From positions 56,657,968 through 56,721,967 of the forward strand of contig CM055273.1 of assembly GCA_029237695.1 (NCBI GenBank): a stretch of 64,000 nt of DNA, written 5' to 3'. The DNA is from Conchocele bisecta (lineage: Eukaryota; Mollusca; Bivalvia; Lucinida; Thyasiridae). Positions within the stretch are counted from its first letter, which is position 1; every line of letters begins with the position of its first letter. This document shows, in pieces, positions 53,405 to 64,000 of this stretch. The position numbers and the translations under genes were made by a program. The notes beneath the pieces are model-generated. The model was not told where the DNA came from, made no database searches, and saw only the letters and a list, made by a program, of their open reading frames with translations.

Positions 53405-55495
53405 CCAAATGCCACCTAAAGAAATATGAATAACGATCTCGGAGCCAGCTGGTTATTCAAATTTCACAGCTCTGTAATCAGATTATACAGAAAACATGGT
53501 ACCGAATATCAATCTCGGAGCCAGCTCGTAATTCAAACTACCCAGCTGTGTATTCAAATGCTACCAATATAAAATCTGAATAACGATCTGAGAGCCAGCT
53601 GGTTATTCAAACTACCCAGCTCTGTATTCAATTTCTGCCGACAATAATCTGAATAACCATCTCGGACTGGCTCGTTCTTCAAATTCCCAGCTCCATATTC
53701 AGGTTATACACAAACATGGTGCTGAATAACATCTCAGAGCCAGCTCGTTATCCAAATACCCCAGCTCTGTATTCAGATGGTACAAAACATTGTACTGAAT
53801 AACATCTCAGAGCCAGCTCGTTATTCAAATACCCCAGCTCTGTATTCAGATGGTACAAAACATGGTACTGAATAACGATCTCAGAGCCAGCTCGTTATTT
53901 AAATACCCCAGCTCTGTATTCAGATGGTACAAAACATTGGTACGAATAACGATCTCAGAGCCACTCGTTATTTAAAATACCCCAGCTCTGTATTCAGATG
54001 GTACAAAACATGGTACTGATAACGATCTCAGAGCAGCTCGTTATTTAAATACCCCAGCTCTGTATTCAGATGGTACAAAACATGGTGCTGAATAACGATC
54101 TCAGAGCCAGCTCGTTATCCAAATACCCCAGCACTGTATTCAGATGGTACAAAAACAATCTGCTGATAACGACTCAGAGCCAGCTCGTTATCCAAATACC
54201 CCAGCTCGTATTCAGATGGTACAAAACATGGTGCTGAATAACACTCAGACCAGCTCGTTACCAAATACCCCAGCTCTGTATTCAGATGGTACAAAACATG
54301 GTGCTGAATAACGATCTCAGAGCCAGCTCGTTATCCAAATACCCCAGCTCTGTATTCAGATGGTACAAAACATGGTACTGAATAACGATCTCAGAGCCAG
54401 CTCGTTATTCAAATACCCCAGCTCTGTATTCATGTACAAAACATGTACTGAATAACGATCTCAGAGCCAGCTCGTTATTCAAATTCCCCAGCTCTGTATT
54501 CAGATGGTACAAAACATGGTACTGAATAACGATCTCAGAGCCAGCTCGTTATTCAAATACCCCAGCTCTGTATTCAGATGGACAAAACATGTACTGAATA
54601 ACGATCTCAAGCCAGCTCGTTATTCAAATTCCCCAGCTCTGTATTCAGATGGTACAAAACATGGTACTGAATAACGATCTCAGAGCCAGCTCGTTATTTA
54701 AATACCCCAGCTCTGTATTCAGATGGTACAAAACATTGTACTGAATAACATCTCAGAGCCAGCTCGTTATTCAAATACCCCAGCTCTGTATTCAGATGGT
54801 ACAAAACATGGTACTGAATAACGACTCAGAGCCTGCTCGTTATTTAAATACCCCAGCTCTGTATTCAGATGGTACAAAACATGGTACTGAATAACGATCT
54901 CAGAGCCAGCTCGTTATTTAAATACCCCAGCTCTGTATTCAGATGGTACAAAACATGGTACTGAATAACGATCTCAGAGCCAGCTCGTTATCCAAATACC
55001 CCAGCTCTGTATTCAGATGGTACAAAACATGGTGCTGAATAACGATCTCAGAGCCAGCTCGTTATCCAAATACCCCAGCTCTGTATTCAGATGGTACAAA
55101 ACATGGTACTGAATAACGATCTCAGAGCCAGCTCGTTATTCAAATACCCCAGCTCTGTATTCAGATGGTACAAAACATGGTACTGAATAACGATCTCAGA
55201 GCCAGCTCGTTATTCAAATTCCCCAGCTCTGTAATTCAGATGGTACAAAACATGGTACTGAATAACGATCAGAGCCAGCTCGTTATTCAAATACCCCAGC
55301 TCTGTATTCAGATGGTACAAAACATGGTACTGAATAACGATCTCAGAGCCAGCTCGTTATTCAAATTCCCCAGCTCTGTATTCAGATTACACACAAAACA
55401 TGGTACTGAGGTCATGGTACATGGTACCGAGATCGTTATTCAGCACCATGTTTGTGTATAACCTGAATACAGAGCTGGGAATTTGAATAAAGATC
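53405..55495. repeat. Satellite-like array, 74 bp unit, about 27 copies
   Basis: Unit 'ctgtattcagatggtacaaa' - 'acatggtactgaataacgat' - 'ctcagagccagctcgttatt' - 'caaataccccagct'. The left edge (53,405-53,750) is diverged and the inner copies are nearly identical, with single-base deletions in about every third copy. The last copy (55,430-55,490) is inverted. Confidence 0.93.
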
Positions 55496-55872
55496 TCAGA
55501 GCCAGCTCGTTGTTCAAGCTTCCCAGCTTGTTCAGTCGATCGATCTGAAACTATACACACGTCTTCTACACATATTGAAGATGTGCACCTTGGTGTTTTT
55601 ATGCCGAATTTTCTTTTTTTAACAAAAAAATATCGACTTTTTAACTCAGCCATTTTTTCTACAATTGTGTATACAATTATATATAGGGTACATAGTTTGT
55701 GTACACAACTCCTCTGAAACAGTTCCATCATTCGATCTGAAACTATACACATGTCTTCTACACATATTGTAGATGTGCACCTTGGTGTTTTTATGCCGAA
55801 ATATCTTTTTTAACAGAAATATCCGTCACCTTTTTAACTCGGCCATTTTCTCTAAATGTTTCTATCCAATTC

Positions 55873-58800
55873 TATATGGGCCGCGCTCTGTGAAAACCAG
55901 CCTTAATGACAAGGCTTGACTGTGCTTACTGTAAACTGTACTTGCTGATAAGTTGCACTAAATGTATCTCGAATTGTTAGTATTTATACTATCGAACATT
56001 GAACAGAATAAAACTATGATATGTACATGTAGTGAACAAACCAAACGCACCACTATCAATGTTAAATCTATAATGACTAAATAATAAAACATGTTTGGCC
56101 CAGTGTCAACATGATGCGATATGCCAGGAGCCGCGTAATTAGCACTACCATATTTTTAGCCAGGTTTTTTGAAAAAAAATCCAGGCTATTGGATTGGCGA
56201 AAGCCGGGCGGGCGGCGTCCACAATCAATGTTAAGTTTTCGTGTTTGAGTCCATTTCTTTGTTACTGTACCACCTATGACCACCAAACTTTCACAGCTTC
56301 ATAATCAGGGGTGCCCACCACATATCACTATCCAACATGTTTACTACTTGACCACTTTCCGCGTAGTCGACTTAGCCATTTTCATGTTAAGTTTTCTCGT
56401 TTACAATGTTACGTTTTCGTGGTTTAAGTCCATTTCTTTGGTACTGTACCACCTAGGACCACCAAACTTTCACAGCTTCATAATCAAGTAACCCACCACA
56501 TATCACTATCCAACATACTTTTTTTTTTTTAACTTGACCCATTGTTTCCGCGTAGTCGACTTAGCCATTTTCAATGTTAAGTTTTCGCGTTTACAATGTT
56601 AAGTTTTCCTATTTAAGTCCATTTCTTTGGTACTGTACCACCTAGGACCACCAAACTTTCACAGCTTCATAATCAAGGGCTGCCCACCACATATCACTAT
56701 CCAACATGTTACATTTTTTTTTAACTTGACCCATTTTTTCCGCGCAGTCGACTTAGCCATTTTCAATGTTAAGTTTTCGCGTTTACAATGTTAACTTTTC
56801 GTGTTTAAGTCCATTTCTTTGGTACTGTACCACCTAGGACCACCAAACTTTCACAGCTTCATAACCAAGGGGTGCCTACCACATACAACTATCCAACATG
56901 TGATCATTGTTTTACCTTCACCTATTATTTCTACGTAATTGACTTTAATTAGCCATTTTCAACGTTAACTTTTTAACGTACGTCTGGTTAAAGTTTTTTG
57001 GTTAAAGCTTTTTCGTTATACTATATCTCTGCAACTGCTTCGCCCATTACCTTGAAACTTCACATGGGTGTATCATCATCCATATTTTCATTCTAACCCC
57101 CAACCGTGCGGCCCCTGTGCCCAATGTCAAGGTCAAATTACTTTGAATTTATTTGTTAAAGTTTTTTTGTGTACTATGTCTCTGCAACTGCTTCACCCAT
57201 TACCTTGATACTTCACATGGGTGTTTATCATCATTGTCGCACCCGCTTGCGGAAAGCGCGATATCGTCGGCATTTTGGCATACGTCCTTCCGTCCGTACA
57301 TCCGTGTCCGGTTAAAGTTTTTTCGTTAAAGTTTTTCCATCTACTATATCTATTTTTTTAGTGTCCATGCCTCGCCCCAAGGCGCGACATGCAGGCCACG
57401 GCCATCTAGTCTACAACAAGTGTTTATAATTATGTTATCCAAGTGTCTATGCTTGGAAAAAACCTGGCCTTCGTGGCTTTGCCTCGTTTCTTGTTTATCT
57501 GTGATACGATTATTTTTCTGACAATTTACAAATTTTATTTTATGTTTATTTTCGAAACATTCGACGGTGAACCAGTAAATCAAATGAATTTAAGACCCAT
57601 GCCCAGTTAAATCCATGGCTAATTTTATCCAGAATACGTGTCACAGTTAATGAGCCAACTGTTTACATTTTCTTTAATAAAAGTAACGGTTGCGGCCACA
57701 CTTTCACGTAGCGGGGCGGGGCCGGGTAGCGTAAACTTGACCATACCGCCAGCCATCAGTAAACACGTTTAAACCTAAGTTGATATCTTATATTGCGCAT
57801 GTTCATTTCCCCGTGAGTTTTAAATTTGCGACAAACAGTGCAGTAAACCACAACCTTTCATAAATATGGTTATGCAATATGTAGATCTACGTCACACATA
57901 ATTAAGTAATGAATATATGAATGCAGATTTACCCAAGTGTGTCTACATATTTCGTGAAAATCGATATTGTATTAAAGGTACACGCCCACTCAGTAGGCAC
58001 ACTATGTTCTTTATATCAGATACATCATCTGAGACTTTTTCTGCCAAAATAAACATTCATTCACCATTACCCCACGTATTGATTGGCATTATTATACATC
58101 TTATATCAGACTCAGATTTCCACACGAATATCTGGGGCGATTACCGTGTTTCCTTAAAGTATTAACGGACATTACTACGCCGACTACAATTGTTCTCGCG
58201 TTTGTTTGTAATTGTTATATAAATATATAAATAAAGTTTAAAAGAAATATTAGCTTTATGATTACATAATACTGATTTTGTTATGTGTTATCTAAAAATA
58301 CCGGTCGTATGGTTATTTAGTTTTGAATGTCATTTCACAAGTCGCCCATATAATATACTATAACAATCATAAATGCAATATGCCCATTTGTATACAAAAT
58401 AATCAACAAAATTACTACGTATTTCCTTGAAGGAAACCGAAGAAAAAAAAAGACAACTATCTGAACCACTATGAAAACAACTACAATTCTGCCACGCATA
58501 TCCAACATTAAAATAGTTGTGAGCCGCAAAGCGTTCGGCTATAAATAGGACAACTTATTAAGACAATAAATCCGCCACGGAAGCGGTATCGCGCCTGCCG
58601 ATGCATTTGACTGTGTTGTGAAAAAAACAATAACTTTAACGCATTTGCCTTACAAAAAAACCGGACGACGCGGACGACGACGCCGACAACGACGCGGACG
58701 ACGACGCCGACGACGGAAAAAGCGCCGACTATAGTGACGCCTCTGCTAAAGCAGGCGCGACAATGACGCAACAATTCCAAGTGTGAAAATCCGACGTGAC

Positions 58801-58892
58801 GTTGGTAAATTTATGCGTAACTTTGCGACGTCATTTTCTACATTTCATGACGTTGTCATTAAGGCTGGTTTTCACAGAGCGCGGCCCATATA
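55873..58892. mobile_element. TIR element copy B, opposite orientation to copy A
   Basis: Ends TATATGGGCCGCGCTCTGTG at 55,873 and its complement ending at 58,892. Collinear with the reverse of copy A: 'gcccagtgtcaacatgatgc' (56,098), 'catgcccagttaaatcc', 'ggtcgtatggttatttag' (58,303), 'tatctgaaccactatgaaaa' (58,458). It lacks most of the right half of copy A and holds its own sequence near 57,613-58,250 and a GAC-rich tract (58,664-58,720). Confidence 0.85.
56158..57493 (+). mobile_element. AGCCAGGTTTTTT minisatellite element nested in TIR element B
   Basis: 5' hairpin 'agccaggttttttgaaaa' / 'aaaatccaggct'; four units with 'actgtaccacctaggaccac'; 3' end 'ggctttgcctcgtttCTTG' (57,490-57,493). 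Host sequence on both sides joins as in copy A (near 13,632-13,640), which fixes the ends. Confidence 0.85.
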
Positions 58893-59070
58893 ATATACAC
58901 ATCTGTACCTAAATTAGTATACCTGTTTATCGCAACAAGAGGAATAAATAATGCTATAGATTTTCAAATTCTCATTAATGTTTCTTGCCTTGGTAACAGC
59001 TTCACATTTCTGCATCTTCGCTGCCTGGCCCATCTTCGACGGGCGTATTTTGTGACTTACGGCACTCTTG

Positions 59071-59440
59071 TTTACACTATCCTCTGTACGGGTGTGTGTA
59101 TTAAAAGTGCCATATCTCATTCAGAAAATAATATTTTTGCACAAATTATTTTTTAAGATTTGATACTGAATGCAAATGGATATTTCATTCTACTAGATTC
59201 AATGAGGGACCATGGATGCAATCATTTAAACACGAACCAGTAAATTTGTTTTACTGCTGAATGCACACAATAAAAGCGGATGACGTAAAACTTTTAAACC
59301 GTAATAGCTACAGACCTGAAGCTTGGTATATAACTTCCTTATGATGAGTAGATGCGCAAATAGCGGCGGAATCGATATGTCAGAAAATTATGCATTTTGT
59401 GATACAAGCATGAAATGTGGTACACTGTTAGGAAACATTA
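59071..59440. other. Unassigned spacer with a minisatellite-element relic
   Basis: 59,284-59,350 ('taaaacttttaaaccgtaat', 'gcttggtatataacttcctt') resembles 51,778-51,835. Otherwise nothing recognised. Confidence 0.4.
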
Positions 59441-61822
59441 TTATACCCCCCCCCCCCCCGCAACGAAGTTGTAGGGGGGTATACTGGAGTCGGCTTATCC
59501 GTCCGTCCGTCCGCCCGTCCGTGTTTTCGTGTTTCCGTCCGTCACAAAACTTAACAATTATAAATTTCCTTTTAACTTCTCTTTCCCTTTTATTTTACCC
59601 GCCCCTTCTCTGACACTCGTACATCATTCTGCAACAAACCTACGACCCCCATTTATGCCAGGGGTCAAGGTCACGGACTTAGAAACTTAGAAAAAAACGA
59701 AAACTTAACAATTGTAAATTTCCTTTTAACTTCTCTTTCCTTTGCGGAAATCTTTCATATTTTTACCCTTCGCCCCTTCTCTGACACTCATACATCATTC
59801 TGCAACAAACCTACGACCCCCATTTATGCCAGGGGTCAATGTCACGGACTTAGAAATTTAGAAAAAAAACGAAAACTTAACAATTGTAAATTTCCTTTTA
59901 ACTTCTCTTTCCCTTTGCGGAAATCTTTCATATTTTACCCACCCCTTCTCTGACACTCATACCTCATTCTGCAACAAACCTACGACCCCCATTTATGCCA
60001 GGGCTCGAGGTCACGGACTTATAAACTTAGAAAAAAACTAAAACTTAACAAATGTAAATTTCCTTTTAACTTCTCTTTCCCTTTGCGGAAATCTTTCATA
60101 TTTTACCCGCCCCTTCTCTGACACTCATACATCATTCTGCAACAAACCTACGACCCCCATTTATGCCAGGGGTCAAGGTCACGGACTTAGAAACTTAGAA
60201 AAAAAACGAAAACTTAACAATTGTAAATTTCCTTTTAACTTCTCTTTCCCTTTGCGGAAATCTTTCATATTTTACCCACCCCTTCTCTGACACTCATACC
60301 TCATTCTGCAACAAACCTACGACCCCCATTTATGCCAGGGCTCGAGGTCACGGACTTATAAACTTAGAAAAAAACTAAAACTTAACAAATGTAAATTTCC
60401 TTTTAACTTCTCTTTCCCTTTGCGGAAATCTTTCATATTTTACCCGCCCCTTCTCTGACACTCATACATCATTCTGCAACAAACCTACGACCCCCATTTA
60501 TGCCAGGGGTCAAGGTCACGGACTTGGAAACTTAGAAAAAAAACGAAAACTTAACAATTGTAAATTTCCTTTTAACTTCTCTTTCCCTTTGCGGAAATCT
60601 TTCATATTTTACCAACCCCTTCTCTGACACTCATACCTCATTCTGCAAAAAACCTACGACCCCCATTTATGCCAGGGCTCGAGGTCACGGACTTATAAAC
60701 TTAGAAAAAAACTAAAACTTAACAAATGTAAATTTCCTTTTAACTTCTCTTTCCCTTTGCGGAAATCTTTCATATTTTACCCGCCCCTTCTCTGACACTC
60801 ATACATCATTCTGCAACAAACCTACGACCCCCATTTATGCGAGGGGTCAAGGTCACGGACTTAGAAACTTAGAAAAAAACGGAAACTTAACAATTGTAAA
60901 TTTCCTTTTAACTTCTCTTTCCCTTTGCGGAAATCTTTCATATTTTACCCGCCCCTTCTCTGACACTCATACATCATTCTGCAACAAACCTACGACCCCC
61001 ATTTATGCCAGGGGTGGTCAAGGTCACGGACTTAGAAACTTAAAAAAGAAAAAAAACGAAAACTTAACAATTGTAAATTTCCTTTTAACTTCTCTTTCCC
61101 TTTGCGGAAATCTTTCATATTTTACCCACCCCTTCTCTGACACTCATACCTCATTCTGCAACAAACTACGACCCCATTTTATGCAGGGCTCGAGGTCACG
61201 GACTTATAAACTTAGAAAAAAACTAAAACTTAACAAATGTAAATTTCCTTTTAACTTCTCTTTCCCTTTGCGGAAATCTTTCATATTTTACCCGCCCCTT
61301 CTCTGACACTCATACATCAGCAACAAACCACGACCCCATTTAAGCGAGGGGTCAAGTCAACGGAAACTACTTAGACGGACTTAACAATTGTAAATCTTTT
61401 AACTTTCTTTCCTTTGCGGATCGGGGTCATATTTTTCCCGGCCCCTTCTACTGGACTTCATACATCATTCGCAATTCACCGACGAAACTTAACAATTGTA
61501 AATTTCCTTTTAACTTCTCTTTCCCTTTGCGGAAAAATCTTTCAAATATTTTACCCGCCCCTTCTGACTCATACATCATTCTGCAACAAACCGACGACCT
61601 CCATTTATGCCAGGGGTCAAGGTCACGGACTTAGAAACTTAGAAAAAAACGGAAACTTAACAATTGTAAATTTCCTTTTAACTTCTCTTTCCCTTTGCGG
61701 AAATATTTCATATTTTACCCGCCCCTTCTCTGACACTCATACATCATTCTGCAACAAACCTACGACCCCCATTTATGCCAGGGTTCAAGGTCATGGACTT
61801 AGAAACTTGGTCAGGGCTGACG

Positions 61823-61860
<38 letters not shown>

Positions 61861-61902
61861 GGGTTGGGTATTCCGTAAGCTCCCGCTTACTGACAAATCT
61901 AG
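59441..61902 (+). mobile_element. Complete minisatellite element, ~168 bp units x13, CTAG end
   Basis: 5' hairpin of C14 (59,446-59,459) and 'gtaggggggtata', then (GTCC)n. Units of 'aacttctctttccctttgcg', 'gccccttctctgacactcat' and 'gacccccatttatgccaggg' follow. Two variants: A 'ggtcaaggtcacggacttag' and B 'gctcgaggtcacggacttat', alternating over 59,990-60,850. Units at 61,320-61,500 are badly damaged. The 3' hairpin 'gtaagctcccgcttac' is followed by 'tgacaaatCTAG' (to 61,902) and TT. Includes a G36 run (61,824-61,859). Confidence 0.85.
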
Positions 61903-61934
61903 TTTTAACTACTTTTAGCTATAGGGACATCTCA

Positions 61935-62345
61935 CATTTGTCACATAACAAAAATGGCAGCCATTTTCAAAAATGGCCGCCAGCAATATTATGTGGATGT
62001 GGGTAACTGGCATAATGTCACTGAAATAAAAATAATAACATTCTTTTTTTTATCTCACGACATATGTAGTATCATAGATTTTAATATCATTCCCATAACT
62101 ATCATTTACATATCTGAAAATGGTGGCCATTTTAAAAATGGCCGCCACAATGGCGCAATTTTGTTTTATAGTTCAAGTTTTCAATTTATATGTGACATAT
62201 TTGATAGTGATATACCACTTACGGTATACCACATTAAATGTAGATGGTATTTGGAATGATGAATACAAACAAAACATAGCAGTGATTCATGTCTTTACTA
62301 TCGTAGTAAGGAAAACTGTAACATTTCCCCACCCACCATGAATTA
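61935..62345. repeat. Imperfect repeats with 'aaaatggcggccatttt' words
   Basis: 'aaaatggcagccattttcaa' and 'atggccgccagcaata' at 61,953, and 'aatggtggccattttaaaaa' with 'tggccgccacaat' at 62,118. Two ~165 bp units of a dispersed repeat. No gene. Confidence 0.5.
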
Positions 62346-62542
62346 CATGTGAGTTTACATTCATCATTGTTTTCAGTGTTTTTACAAGGTTAAACTGATG
62401 GGCAAGTTTGTAAACACTGAATGATGTTTAATACTGGCGACTGACATGAAACATCCCGTACAGGTCTACATATATATGATATACTTACGTGCTATTATTT
62501 GATCCATGCAATCAACAAAATATGCCATCAATTACAGATTTA

Positions 62543-63321
62543 CTATGGAATGATGAGTTGAGTCATTACCGTTGCCTTTTGCCAACCCCAATCGCTTGGT
62601 GATGGAAGCACCGTGACAGGAATCGTCATTTGACCCCAGCTGTGACCCACTTGAAATACCGCCCTTTTAGTGTGCTGTATAAGCGCTGTCTTTGTAGGTT
62701 GGATATTATCAAGTGGCCTACTCTTTTTAGTAAAGAATTGCTTTCGCGCCTCATTGACACTATAAAGACTGCTTGTCCGGTCATACAACAAAGCTACAAA
62801 ACATTTGAGTGGTTGAATCCAGTCTTATATTGTCTCTGGTGCAGATGGCAAAGTATAAAACAAACTGGTGTTACTTCACCATATGCCTTCCAAGCGTCCC
62901 AAGCAGTCCGCTTACCACTACCGCCAAAAATTGACACTGTGTCGCATCCCGTAAATGAGTGACATCGGTAAAGCAACACATATCTGGGCCCAATACGCTT
63001 ACCATACCATGTGCGGACAAGAGCCGAATTTTTTGTTTCAAATCATACCCACAAGTCAATATCAAGATTATGGGCTGATGTTACTGGCAAAAGGAAAATA
63101 TCCGTATCAACAGTACGCATCGATATGTGTGTATATCCCTCTTTCGCGGCATCTGCCACATGAAGCAAGATACGGGTATCAGCTTCTTCATGAGTACAGG
63201 GTACAAAAGCCGACACCTCTCTTGCCTGTGTGCGCAAGGCATCAGTATGGTATGTGCTAATTACTTGTTTGTCAGTTGCAAGCGTGGCTAGACATGTTGT
63301 CGGATAGGCAAATAGTTCCAT
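62543..63321 (-). pseudogene. Fragment of a second XPG/FEN1-like Academ-type protein
   Basis: Reading from right to left, three frames give EEADTRILLHVADAAKEG (near 63,180), RTVDTDIFLLPV (near 63,110), SFTGCDTVSIFGGSGKRTAW (near 62,950) and VGHSWGQMTIPV with LPSPSDWGW (near 62,610). The motifs match the nuclease part of the protein at 26,565-30,984 but the two are clearly different lineages; this one is closer to the common metazoan form with 'EEADTR(I)LLHxxDAAxxG'. N-terminus and CXC domain are missing. At least two frameshifts. Confidence 0.7.
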
Positions 63322-63404
63322 CTTGTTTCATCAATCGGAAGAAACTATTGCCAGTTTTCAGGAACTGTATTCGATGGTGCTACACGTATACGTACACGTC
63401 TGCC

Positions 63405-63475
63405 TCTCTTGTTCGTTTGTTTGTTTGTGTTTAACGGCCTATCAACAGCTAATGCCATTTAAGGCCGGACCAAAA
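63405..63475 (-). mobile_element. SINE tail, reverse
   Basis: (GTTT)n then 'aacggcctatcaacagctaa' and 'ccatttaaggccgg', the complement of the common SINE 3' end. Confidence 0.75.
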
Positions 63476-64000
63476 TTATCAATGTATCCCAATTAGTTTT
63501 CATTTAGAAGTATGTTTATGATGCGTGGCAAAAACGTATATGGCGTTTTAGATCAATGACGTCGAAATTACGTCTTTATCAACGGCGTATACAAGAGGTG
63601 TTGATAAAATACCCGGACAAGTCCTATAGATTTGTCATCTTTTATCGCATGTCAACCAAATTTGGATATCTCGTAGCCTGGCCAAGTATCTCCCATTAGG
63701 CCAAGACAAAGTATGAAAATAATATTTATGGCTCGTGTTGCAGTTGCTAATGTAACGTCATGTTTTTGATTGCGGCCCAAGTAACGTAATTTCGTATGAA
63801 TAATTTTCAGCAAGGCAGAGTGAGAAGTGTTGGCGTTTCCCTGTTGTTTGCTGCTGTCTGAAATAATTTTGGGGAATAATAGTGACATTATTTAACATTT
63901 CGTATGCGACGACATATTTTAAAGAGGGCAGTAGGCCGTTTATAACATTAACTTTGTGACAAAACACGACGTCGGGCAGATGTGGTAGCGTGATAGCTTG
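63476..64000. other. Unassigned right edge
   Basis: About 525 bp without a recognisable gene or repeat. Short ORFs on the - strand have no family signal. Confidence 0.5.

Larger units (their letters stand above)
55523..59070 (+). mobile_element. Second copy of the 190 bp element, split by TIR element B
   Basis: Units at 55,523-55,872 ('cgatcgatctgaaactatac', 'gaagatgtgcaccttggtgt'); the 3' end resumes at 58,893 ('acctaaattagtatacctgt', 'gacgggcgtattttgtgact') and ends CTTG at 59,067-59,070, as at 34,372. Confidence 0.8.

Noticed and set aside
55165..55461. 98-residue repetitive ORF (MVQNMVLNNDLRAS repeats)
   Set aside because: It is the 74 bp array read in one frame; 3 x 74 = 222 gives a pseudo-periodic protein. 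Frame is lost in adjacent units.
59323..59613. 96-residue + ORF crossing a poly-C run
   Set aside because: It spans a spacer and the head of a minisatellite element; the PPPPPP stretch is the C14 run.

Overview
This is a window of animal nuclear DNA, most likely from a marine mollusc, probably a bivalve. The reasons are an intron-containing host gene, tRNA-derived SINEs, and many minisatellite-cored elements built on the GTCAAGGTCA and TCCGTCCG motifs. The species is inferred, not proven. The only recognisable host gene is the 3' end of TTC17: four phase-0 coding exons on the + strand between 34,673 and 40,705. Everything to the left may lie in a long TTC17 intron. Almost all the remaining sequence is transposons nested in transposons.

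1-2,930 is a tandem array of about 138 bp. From about 2,945 to 24,930 there is a nearly complete but broken Polinton/Maverick, a virus-like self-synthesising element. Left to right it holds a conserved coiled-coil/membrane protein (-), a fibre-like coiled-coil repeat protein (-), a penton-like minor capsid protein (-), a conserved hypothetical (+), a large membrane-anchored coiled-coil protein (-), the major capsid protein (+), an A32/FtsK-type packaging ATPase (+), a run of small conserved proteins (+), a retroviral-type integrase (+), the protein-primed DNA polymerase B (-) and a zinc-finger protein (+). Most genes carry frameshifts or stops. Three later elements interrupt it: a 470 bp SINE in the capsid gene (12 bp target duplication), a 2.8 kb terminal-inverted-repeat (TIR) element, and a 3.05 kb hAT-like element in the integrase (5 bp duplication). 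Net of these the element is about 15.6 kb, a normal Polinton size. I could not find its protease.

25.5-32.1 kb is a second autonomous-type element with diverged TIRs. It encodes one large broken protein: N-terminal Cys/His zinc-binding modules, a central transposase-like region, a domain with the acidic motif series of XPG/FEN1 nucleases, and a C-terminal CXC cysteine-rich domain. I assign it to an Academ (AcademX)-like group by inference. A relative lies broken on the - strand at 62.5-63.3 kb.

32-64 kb holds minisatellite-cored elements (44, 74, about 168, about 185, 190 and 195 bp units). Several share one 3' architecture, a short hairpin followed within about 10 nt by CTAG or CTTG and then TT, which resembles Helentron-type non-autonomous elements (HINE) and bivalve pearl elements. 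Foldback MITEs, SINE copies and hAT remnants are interleaved. The second copy of the 2.8 kb TIR element sits at 55.9-58.9 kb in the opposite orientation. Small indels are very dense in the arrays and in the left half of the Polinton, so some frameshifts may be assembly errors.
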